Source: Corallococcus terminator (GTDB lineage Bacteria; Myxococcota; Myxococcia; Myxococcales; Myxococcaceae). From it: DNA of 37,696 bases. The stretch is taken from positions 1 to 37,696 of the forward strand of contig NZ_RAVZ01000051.1 in the NCBI RefSeq assembly GCF_003611635.1, given 5' to 3'. Both the position numbers and the translations under genes were made by a program. The notes below the pieces were generated by a model that was given only the letters and a program-made list of their open reading frames with translations, was not told the origin of the DNA and made no database searches. Every line of letters starts with the position of its first letter. Within the stretch, counting starts at the first letter, position 1. Shown here in pieces: positions 1 through 6,658 of the stretch.

Positions 1-175
1 CACCAACCCCGACTCCCCCACCCTTCAACCGCGCAGGGACCCTTCTGCAAGCGCGCGGCCAACGTGCTTGAACCCAGGTGTTCCCTCGGGAAAGGCATTG
101 GGAAGCCGTCGCGGGGGCAGGGTGCGTGTCCGCCAACCGGTAAATCCTCCCGACCCGGGGCCGGGAGGCGGCGGT

Positions 176-223
176 AAAGAAAGACGCCCGCGCGGGTCGC
201 CCTCTTGGGGCCCCGGCGGGCGT
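176..223 (-). terminator. Intrinsic terminator after the secreted-protein gene
   Basis: Read on the minus strand, an 8-bp arm ACGCCCGC (216-223) pairs with GCGGGCGT (184-191), with more G/C pairing inside, and is followed by the T-rich run CTTTCTTT (176-183). It lies 27 bp past the stop of the minus-strand gene ending at 250. A second hairpin (CCTCCCG at 146-152, CGGGAGG at 162-168) sits just beyond it. The rest of 1-145 shows no gene. Confidence 0.6.
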
Positions 224-249
224 GGATGGCCTGGATGACTGACAGGCTG

Positions 250-753
250 CTACAGGACCTTCACCGGCACCTCTTTGAGCACCTGGTCGCCGCGCAGGAT
301 GACCACGGTCCACGCGCCGGGCTTCGACAGCTTCACGCCGGTCCACTGCCGCGCGCGCCAGCCCTCGCCCTTCACCTTCACGTCCTTCGTCTCGCGCACG
401 GTGGCGCCCTGCTTCACCTGCACCGAGATGTCGTCGACGGAGTCGCCCTGGGGCACCAGGTAGCTCTGCCACAGCATCACGGAGGTGCCCGCCTTGATAC
501 CTTCGGGGGCCACTTCGGCGGTGCACTCGTACTTGTTGGGGCCGTCCTTGGCCACCTCGGTGCACAGCTTGGCTTCCACCAGCACCGGGCCCTGGCCCTG
601 GCCCTTGTAGAAGAAGTTCCAGGTGTCACGCACCGCGTCCGCGCTGGGGGCCTTCACGGTCTCCGCCGCCGGGGCCGCCGCCTCCTGCGCTCCCGCGACC
701 GTCGCCACACCCAGCACCGCGCACAGCACGCTTCCGTTGAACACGCTCTTCAT
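250..753 (-). CDS. Secreted small protein of unknown function
   Basis: A 167-residue protein with an N-terminal signal peptide: basic start MKS, a hydrophobic stretch to about residue 20, and a likely cleavage after VAGAQ/AGA. An Ala/Pro-rich linker (about 23-40) follows, then a mature domain of about 125 residues rich in beta-type alternation, with two cysteines (in AKLCTEV and KYECTAE) that could form a periplasmic disulfide. The ATG at 753 is chosen because GAGGGG precedes it at good spacing and the signal peptide starts there; upstream in-frame sequence does not look coding. The gene lies 98 bp downstream of the transporter gene on the same strand and has its own terminator. I do not recognise the family; export to the periplasm or outside is inferred from the signal peptide. 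Confidence 0.8.
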   Translation of the reverse strand: MKSVFNGSVLCAVLGVATVAGAQEAAAPAAETVKAPSADAVRDTWNFFYKGQGQGPVLVEAKLCTEVAKDGPNKYECTAEVAPEGIKAGTSVMLWQSYLVPQGDSVDDISVQVKQGATVRETKDVKVKGEGWRARQWTGVKLSKPGAWTVVILRGDQVLKEVPVKVL

Positions 754-851
754 GATTCGGGATCCCCTCGTTTGGTCGTTCAAGGAGGCCGTCCCACGTC
801 TGGCCCCCAGGTGCGTGTGTCTAGCACGGAACACCCCGCTTCCGTCCTGCC

Positions 852-2198
852 CTACCCGAAGAGGAAGAAGCCCAGCGTCACCAGTGGCAGGTAGACGAGG
901 AAGGCGACCAGGAGGAAGCCGAGGATGTCTTTGAACTCCAACCGTGCCACGGCCAGCAGCGGCAGCGCCCAGAAGGGCTGGATGAGGTCGGTGGCCATGT
1001 CGCCCCAGGCATACGCCAGCACCACCTTCTCCGGCGCCACGCCCAGCCGGCCCGCGGCCTCCAGCAGGTACGGCGCTTCAATGGCCCACTTGGAGCCGCC
1101 GGAGGGCACGAAGTAGTTCACCACGCCGCTGTACAGATACACGATGGCGGGGAACGTCTCGCGCGTGGACAGCGACACGAAGAGCTCGCCGATGCGGTCC
1201 GTCAGCCCCGTGGCCTTGAAGATGCCGTAGATGCCCGCGTACAGCGGGAACTGCAACACGATGCCGTGCAGCACGCTCGCGGCCTCCTCGCTCGCCTTGA
1301 GCAGCCGCGCGGGCGTTCCATGCAGCAGCACCGCGAGCACCAGGAACGTGAAGTTCACCACGTTGAGGTTGAGCGCGCGCCAGCCGCCGTTCATCCACAG
1401 GTGTCGCGCGAACCACAGGAGGCCCAGCACGCCGAAGACGACGTTGAGCAGCCACGCGTGATCCAACCACTCGGCGGGGCTGAGCTTCCCGGAGGGCTTC
1501 GGGGGCGGGGTGAAGTCCCCCAGCTTCTCCAGCACCGCGGGCTCCACGCGCACGGTGCGCTCCGGGGACGGGTGCAGCGCCCACGCGAGCGCCGTGAGCA
1601 GCGCCACCGCGCAGAGCGTCAGGCCCACGTTGAAGGGGGAGAACAGCGTCCGGTCGATGGGGATGATCCCCAACTGCTTCTCCAGGAAGTGCCCCGGCGT
1701 CGCGACCAGCAGCGGCGCGGAGGCGGACAGGCCCGCGTGCCACGTGGCGCCCAGGCCGAAGTACGCGCACGCCACCAGGAGCCGGTAGTCCACGTCCGGC
1801 CGGCGGCGCGCGATGAAGCGCACCAGCATGGCGCTGGCCACCAGCGACAGGCCCCAGTTGAAGTACGCGAGCGCCATGGACACCGCGGCCATCAGCGCGG
1901 TGGCGCCGCGCGGGCTCCTGGGCAGGCTTGCGACCTTCTCCAGCACTGCCTTCACCGGGGCGGTGAGCGCCAGCAGGTAGCCGGTGAACATCACCAATGC
2001 CATCTGCATGGAGAAGGTGAGCAGCTCCCAGAACCCGCCGCCCCAGGCATCCAGCACCAGCGGCGGAGGCGCCCCCACCCAGCCCAGGGCCAGCGCCATG
2101 GTGAGCAGGGTGAGGAGCACGGCGATGGCGAAGGCGCTGGGGACGAACCGGGAGGAGAAGCGGCCCAGCCCTTCAGCGAGCCTGACGAGGGTTTCCAC
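852..2198 (-). CDS. atoE: AtoE-type short-chain fatty acid transporter
   Basis: A 448-residue, very hydrophobic inner-membrane protein with about ten or more membrane segments. Its overall pattern matches the AtoE short-chain fatty acid uptake family: the N-terminal RFVPSAFAIAVLLT segment, a YFNWGLSLVASAM segment near residue 115, a GLGATWHAGLSASAPL segment near 150, a VVNYFVPSGGSKWAIEAP segment near 360, and a C-terminal GDMATDLIQPFWALPLL segment. Members import acetoacetate, butyrate and similar short acids for catabolism. It starts with GTG at 2198, with a GGAG about 9 bases upstream. The gene is divergent from the KaiC-like gene across a 77-bp gap. No acyl-CoA transferase or thiolase gene is next to it, so the substrate is inferred from the family only. 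A weak hairpin (826-845) follows the stop. Confidence 0.85.
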   Translation of the reverse strand: METLVRLAEGLGRFSSRFVPSAFAIAVLLTLLTMALALGWVGAPPPLVLDAWGGGFWELLTFSMQMALVMFTGYLLALTAPVKAVLEKVASLPRSPRGATALMAAVSMALAYFNWGLSLVASAMLVRFIARRRPDVDYRLLVACAYFGLGATWHAGLSASAPLLVATPGHFLEKQLGIIPIDRTLFSPFNVGLTLCAVALLTALAWALHPSPERTVRVEPAVLEKLGDFTPPPKPSGKLSPAEWLDHAWLLNVVFGVLGLLWFARHLWMNGGWRALNLNVVNFTFLVLAVLLHGTPARLLKASEEAASVLHGIVLQFPLYAGIYGIFKATGLTDRIGELFVSLSTRETFPAIVYLYSGVVNYFVPSGGSKWAIEAPYLLEAAGRLGVAPEKVVLAYAWGDMATDLIQPFWALPLLAVARLEFKDILGFLLVAFLVYLPLVTLGFFLFG

Positions 2199-2275
2199 GG
2201 GGCGGGACTCCAGGCGGGCAGGCGCTCCACGAACTTCGGAGCGGCACCCCGGGTTTTACGGTATGAGCGGTCGCC

Positions 2276-3748
2276 ATGTCCCCTAGCGAGCAGCACACCC
2301 CCGTCTTTGATCGCATCGCGACGGGCGTGCCCGGACTGGATCCCATCCTGGGCGGCGGTCTGATGGCATCGGGCGTCTACATCGTCGTGGGGGAGCCCGG
2401 GGCGGGGAAGACCATCCTCGCCAACCAGCTCTGTTATCAGCAGGCGCGTCAGGGCACGCGCTGCCTGTATGTGACGCTGCTCGCGGAGTCCCATTCGCGC
2501 ATGCTGGCGAACCTGCGCAGCATGGCGTTCTTCGACGCCTCGCAGCTTCCCCAGCGCATCTACTACGTCAGCGGCTTCCGGATGCTGGAGGAGCAGGGGC
2601 TGCCGGGCCTGCTGGAGCTGTTGCGCCGGGAGATGCGCAACCACGGCGCGGGCATCCTCGTGCTGGACGGGCTGGTGCAGGCGCAGGAGGCCGCGGGCAG
2701 CAGCCGCGACTTCAAGAAGTTCATCCACGAACTCCAGGTGTCCGCGGGCCTCACGCGCTTCACCGCGCTCCTGCTCACCAGCAGCGTGGGCCCCACCGTG
2801 CATCCCGAATACACGATGGTGGACGGCATCCTGGAGCTGCGCGAGCGCACGGCGGCCATGCGCTCCTGGCGCGAATTGCAGGTGCGCAAGTTCCGCGGCA
2901 GCGCGAGCCTGAGCGGGTCGCACCACTTCCGCATCTCCGAGGCGGGCGTGGAGGTGTTCCCCCGCCTGGAGACGGTGGTCAGCCGCGCGCAGCCGCCGGA
3001 CTGGGGCACGCAGCGGGTGCGCTTCGGCGTGCCCACGCTGGACGCGATGATTCCAGAGGGCCTGGCCGCGGCGTCCACCACGCTGGTCATGGGGCCTCCC
3101 GGCAGCGGCAAGACGCTCCTGGGCGCAAGCCACCTGGCCGAAGGCCTGCGCCTGGGTGAGCCCGGCCTGATGGTGAGCTTCTACGAGGGTCCGGACCGGC
3201 TCCTGCACAAGGCGGCCAACGTGGGGCTGTCGCTGGGCAGCGCGGTGCGGGACGGCCGGCTGACGCTCCAGTGGAACATGCCCGCCGAGTGCAACCTCGA
3301 CATGGTGGCGCACGCGCTGCTGGAGGACGTGCGCAAGCGCGGCGTGAAGCGGCTGTTCGTGGACGGCCTGAGCGCGATGGTGGAGACGACGCACGAGCCG
3401 GCGCGCATCAGCCCCTTCTTCGCCGCGCTCACGCATGAATTGCGCCGGCTGGGGGTCACCACGTTCTTCACCTTGGAGACGCCCCGGCTCTTCGGTCCGG
3501 ACATGGACGTGCCCCTGGGCACGGGCCTGTCCGGCGTGGCGGAGAACCTGCTGTTCATGCGCCACCTGGAGCTCAACGGCCGGCTGCGGCGGCTGCTCTC
3601 CATCTTCAAGATGCGTGACGCGGACTACGACCCGACGCTGCGCGAGTTCCTCATCACGCCCCAGGGCATCGAGGTCCAGCCTCCGTTCCAGCCGTCGCCT
3701 GAATTGCTGCTCACCGGCATCGCCCGCTTCCCGGGCAACCACTCCTGA
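2276..3748 (+). CDS. KaiC-like dual-domain RecA-fold ATPase
   Basis: A 490-residue protein with two tandem KaiC-type domains. Domain 1 (about 10-245) opens with GVPGLDPILGGGL, has a Walker A motif GEPGAGKT and a Walker B-like ILVLDGL. Domain 2 (about 250-480) opens with GVPTLDAMIPEGL, has Walker A GPPGSGKT and Walker B-like RLFVDGLSAM. The length is close to cyanobacterial KaiC (about 520), but the clock-type phosphorylation residues cannot be confirmed, and the site after strand 2 of domain 1 reads LLAES rather than the usual paired acidic residues. No kaiA or kaiB is present, so this is not a clock. Outside cyanobacteria such proteins act as signalling ATPases. The receiver gene begins 14 bp downstream and is probably co-transcribed, so the ATPase may work with it. 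The Shine-Dalgarno sequence before the ATG is weak. Confidence 0.88.
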   Translation: MSPSEQHTPVFDRIATGVPGLDPILGGGLMASGVYIVVGEPGAGKTILANQLCYQQARQGTRCLYVTLLAESHSRMLANLRSMAFFDASQLPQRIYYVSGFRMLEEQGLPGLLELLRREMRNHGAGILVLDGLVQAQEAAGSSRDFKKFIHELQVSAGLTRFTALLLTSSVGPTVHPEYTMVDGILELRERTAAMRSWRELQVRKFRGSASLSGSHHFRISEAGVEVFPRLETVVSRAQPPDWGTQRVRFGVPTLDAMIPEGLAAASTTLVMGPPGSGKTLLGASHLAEGLRLGEPGLMVSFYEGPDRLLHKAANVGLSLGSAVRDGRLTLQWNMPAECNLDMVAHALLEDVRKRGVKRLFVDGLSAMVETTHEPARISPFFAALTHELRRLGVTTFFTLETPRLFGPDMDVPLGTGLSGVAENLLFMRHLELNGRLRRLLSIFKMRDADYDPTLREFLITPQGIEVQPPFQPSPELLLTGIARFPGNHS

Positions 3749-3762
3749 CCCCCAGAGGCTCC

Positions 3763-4149
3763 GTGGCTCCCGCGACCGAGACCGTGCTGGTGGTGGACGA
3801 CGAACAGGGCATCCTGGAAGCGCTCGCGGACCTCTTGAGGGAAGAGGGCTACCGCGTGCTGACGGCGTCCCATGGCAAAGAGGCCCTGGAGCGCATGGCG
3901 GAGGTGAAGCCGGACCTGGTGCTCACCGACTGGATGATGCCCGTGCTGGATGGGCCCGCGCTCATCGAGCGCATCCAGAAGGACCCGGAGCTGCGCCACA
4001 TCGCCGTGCTGGGCATGAGCGCCGTGGACACCAACGGCCTGAGGCGTCAGCACCCCGGGATGGAGTTCCTCCAGAAGCCCTTCGACATCCGCGCCCTGAT
4101 GAAACAGGTGCGCAAGGCCCTGGACGCGCCGCGCGTCCAGGAAGGCTGA
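3763..4149 (+). CDS. Single-domain response regulator
   Basis: A 128-residue stand-alone CheY-like receiver. It shows the acidic pocket VVDDEQ (D12/D13), the phospho-acceptor D56 in LTDWMMPVLDG, the switch Ser in GMSAVD (S86) and the conserved Lys K105 in LQKPF. There is no output domain, so it would act by protein contact or as a phosphorelay intermediate. It starts with GTG at 3763; AGAGGC lies just upstream. It follows the KaiC-like gene by 14 bp and is followed 31 bp later by the unknown 273-residue gene, which suggests one operon. The kinase partner is not evident; the KaiC-like ATPase is the closest functional candidate. Confidence 0.9.
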   Translation: MAPATETVLVVDDEQGILEALADLLREEGYRVLTASHGKEALERMAEVKPDLVLTDWMMPVLDGPALIERIQKDPELRHIAVLGMSAVDTNGLRRQHPGMEFLQKPFDIRALMKQVRKALDAPRVQEG

Positions 4150-4180
4150 GCGTCCAAGCCGCGCGCCCGGGAGGCCCGCC

Positions 4181-5002
4181 ATGTTCCACCTGCTCAAGCT
4201 GGGTCCGGTGCCCCTCTCCATGGGCACCACCGGGGTGTACCTGCGCATCGGCGAGTCGGGCGACCCGTCCGCCCCCGTCTTCGAACAGGACGACGTCGCG
4301 GGTGTGAGGGCCCTCATCGCCGGCCTGGAGGACACGTCCCAGGTGCTGTGCGAGCCCGCGCTGGCGGACGCCGCCCTGGAGCTGGGCCTGAGCGTGGCGC
4401 CGCCTCCGCAGGCGGCGCTCTCCTCGCGGGCGGCCATCGCCACGTTCCTCGCGTGGGGACAGCGGGGCGTGTCCGGGCTGGGGTCGGACAAGGCGCTGCT
4501 CTTCGTCCAGGCCTCCACTGAATACTGGAGCGCGAGGCCGTGGACGCACTGGGATGACGGCCAGCCCTTCGTGGTGGACGTCACCGGCGCGCACGAGCAC
4601 ACCTACGAGGGTTGCGTCTTCCACGCGGACGACGGCCTCGCGGGGCTGGCCCTCTATGAACGGCCCGGCTCGCTCGCGCGGCTGTTGGAGCTCCAGGTCC
4701 ATGGCCAGGGGGAGGAGGCGAAGGCGCTGCCCGCCATCGCCGTGTCCCTGGAGCCCAGCCCCGCCTACGCGGTGGAGGCCCTGTCCGCCGCCGGCCGCGT
4801 GCCCCGGCTGCCCCTGCCCATCAAGTCCGGCCCGCACGGCGTGAGCGTCCCCTCCAGCCTGGAGTCCCTCATCCTGGTGGCCGCCCTGCGCGCCGTGGCC
4901 CGCCTGTCCCCCACCCAGCCCGAGGCCCTGAGCAGCATGGTGGCAGGTGAGGCGCGGATGGACGTCCGGGTGCGAGCCCCCGCCCAACGCGTGCGCAACT
5001 AG
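4181..5002 (+). CDS. Conserved-looking protein of unknown function
   Basis: A 273-residue protein with no signal peptide and no membrane segment. It begins MFHLLKLGPVPLSMGTTGVY, after a strong GGGAGG six bases before the ATG. The sequence is mixed alpha/beta, with a Trp/His-containing middle (WSARPWTHWDDG at about 110-121, then VTGAHEHTYEGC at about 127-138) and an Ala/Leu-rich C-terminal helix (about 225-255). Codon use and third-position G/C fit a real gene. It is probably the third gene of the KaiC-like/receiver operon. I do not recognise the family. Its position suggests a role near that signalling pair, but nothing in the sequence shows the activity. Confidence 0.7.
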   Translation: MFHLLKLGPVPLSMGTTGVYLRIGESGDPSAPVFEQDDVAGVRALIAGLEDTSQVLCEPALADAALELGLSVAPPPQAALSSRAAIATFLAWGQRGVSGLGSDKALLFVQASTEYWSARPWTHWDDGQPFVVDVTGAHEHTYEGCVFHADDGLAGLALYERPGSLARLLELQVHGQGEEAKALPAIAVSLEPSPAYAVEALSAAGRVPRLPLPIKSGPHGVSVPSSLESLILVAALRAVARLSPTQPEALSSMVAGEARMDVRVRAPAQRVRN

Positions 5003-5130
5003 GCGGAATCAGGCCCTTGCCGCCATGACGCACCCTGACCAGACAGGGGAACGGGCTCGTGTGGGACTGTGAACAACCGCTGTAAGAGAAAAGGTTGATT
5101 CACAAAGTATCTGGGTCCATAGGTGAAGGC

Positions 5131-5490
5131 GTGACTGACGCCGACCTTGCACCCCGGGTCCAGCGCTTCCTCACGGCGCACATCGATTCCATCGAGAAGC
5201 TGGAGGTGCTCCTCCTGCTTCGTGCCCGGACGGACCGGGCGTGGACGGCGCCGGCGGTGGCCCTGGAGCTGCGCATCACCGAAGCCTCCGCGGCCCGCCG
5301 TCTGGCGGAGCTGAAGTCGGGAGGGCTGTTGCTCGAGGATGGCGTGTCGGGCGAGGCCTTCCGCTTCAGCCCCAGCCAGTCAGACGACGTGAAGGCCGCC
5401 GCGGAGCTGTCCACCGCGTACGCGGCGCGCCGGGTGAGTGTGATTGCGTTCATCTTCTCCCGCCCGATGGACCGCGTGCGGGGCGTCTAG
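5131..5490 (+). CDS. Small winged-helix-like protein
   Basis: A 119-residue protein. The central part (about residues 18-75) reads like a winged helix: IEKLEVLLLLRA (helix 1), a TAPAVALELRITEASAARRLAELKS-type helix-turn-helix split over about 37-62, then SGGLLLEDG and a short strand EAFRFSP as the wing. The C-terminal part (about 85-115) is an Ala-rich helix followed by a hydrophobic VIAFIFS segment. I chose GTG at 5131, preceded by GGTGAAGG, over the in-frame TTG at 5095. DNA binding is inferred from the fold pattern; an anti-sigma or adaptor role is also possible. It stands alone, with 128 bp upstream and 86 bp before the aldo/keto reductase gene. Confidence 0.7.
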   Translation: MTDADLAPRVQRFLTAHIDSIEKLEVLLLLRARTDRAWTAPAVALELRITEASAARRLAELKSGGLLLEDGVSGEAFRFSPSQSDDVKAAAELSTAYAARRVSVIAFIFSRPMDRVRGV

Positions 5491-5576
5491 GGCGAGCGGG
5501 CGGGCGCAAGGTTGTTTTCCGTGCGCGCGCAAGCACCGGGCCCGGTGCGATGGTGGGCGGGATGGAGGTGTCATCC

Positions 5577-6530
5577 ATGGCCGACGCATCGCTTCCCCGC
5601 TTCACGCCGCGCCGCGAACTGGGGCGCACGGGCTTCACCGCGACGGCGGTGGGCATTGGTGACGTGGCGGACCGCACGGTGCCGCGCGAGGACCTGGTCG
5701 CCACGCTGCGCCGGGCGCTGGACGCGGGGCTCAACGTCATCGACACCGCGCCCGGGTACGAGGACGGCCTGAGCGAGAAGGTCGTGGGCGAGGCCCTGCG
5801 CGGCCGGCGCGAGGGCGTGTTCGTCATCGACAAGGTGGACGTGCTGGAGGCCCCGGTGGCGCCGCAGGTGGCCCAGAGCCTGGCGCGCCTGGGCCTGCCG
5901 TCGGTGGACCTGTTCGCGCTGCACGCGGTGAAGTCGCTGGCGCAGTGGGAGGAGGTGGCGCGGCCGGGCGGGGCGCTGGAGCAGTTGGAGGCGTGCGTGG
6001 CGAAGGGGCAGGCGCGCTTCCGGGGCATCTCCTGTCACCACCCGGACGCGCTGCTGGCGGCCGTGCGTTCGGGGCGGTGTGACGTGGTGATGTTCCCGCT
6101 GGGCCCGTTCGTGGACGCGCGCTACCTGGAGCAGGTGCTGCCCCTGGCGCGCGAGCGGGGCGTGGGCGTGGTGTCCTTCAAGACGTTCGGCGCGGGCAAG
6201 CTGTTGGGGGACACGGAGGGCTATGGCCGGCCGCTCCAGGCGCGCCCGCGCGGCAAGGTCGGCTCCGGGGGCGAGGCGCGGGACACGCCGGTGTTGCCGC
6301 ACCTGTCGGTGGCGGAGTGCGTGCACTACACGCTCACGTTGGATCCGGACGTGATGTTGATGGGGATGGGCTTTCCGAACGAACAGGACGCCGCGCTGCA
6401 CGCGGCCGCGGCCTTCCGTCCCCTGGAGGCCGGGGCGCTGCGGACGGTGCGGGAGCGGGCGCGCGCCGCCATCGAGGGCAAGGGCGCGGTGTGGTGGAAC
6501 CCGCCTTCACCTGAAGTGCCCACGCGCTGA
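5577..6530 (+). CDS. Aldo/keto reductase family protein
   Basis: A 317-residue cytosolic NAD(P)H-dependent oxidoreductase of the aldo/keto reductase TIM-barrel family. It opens with RELGRTGFTATAVGIG, the usual first strands. Catalytic tetrad candidates are D and Y in NVIDTAPGYEDGLSE, K in FVIDKVD and H in DLFALHAVK. The C-terminal part contains a GVGVVSFKTFGAGKLL strand-loop and MLMGMGFPNEQD, which corresponds to the cofactor-binding region. The length is normal for the family. The ATG at 5577 is chosen because GGAGGTG sits six bases upstream; the longer in-frame reading has no such signal. Substrate unknown. The gene follows the small winged-helix-like gene and precedes a sensor kinase, without obvious functional coupling. 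Confidence 0.88.
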   Translation: MADASLPRFTPRRELGRTGFTATAVGIGDVADRTVPREDLVATLRRALDAGLNVIDTAPGYEDGLSEKVVGEALRGRREGVFVIDKVDVLEAPVAPQVAQSLARLGLPSVDLFALHAVKSLAQWEEVARPGGALEQLEACVAKGQARFRGISCHHPDALLAAVRSGRCDVVMFPLGPFVDARYLEQVLPLARERGVGVVSFKTFGAGKLLGDTEGYGRPLQARPRGKVGSGGEARDTPVLPHLSVAECVHYTLTLDPDVMLMGMGFPNEQDAALHAAAAFRPLEAGALRTVRERARAAIEGKGAVWWNPPSPEVPTR

Positions 6531-6658
6531 GCCCGCGCGCGCGAGCAGGCGAGCTCGGACGGGTTGCCTGCAAGACACTCGCTCCGAATCTGGATCCCCT
6601 CGGGATTTGTTGAAGGGCCGGGACCGTCATTATCGGCGCCTCCCGCCGACCTTCCTCC

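Noticed and set aside
1991-3742. Long minus-strand open frame opposite the KaiC-like gene
   Set aside because: Low-complexity antisense translation; both Walker motifs are on the plus strand.
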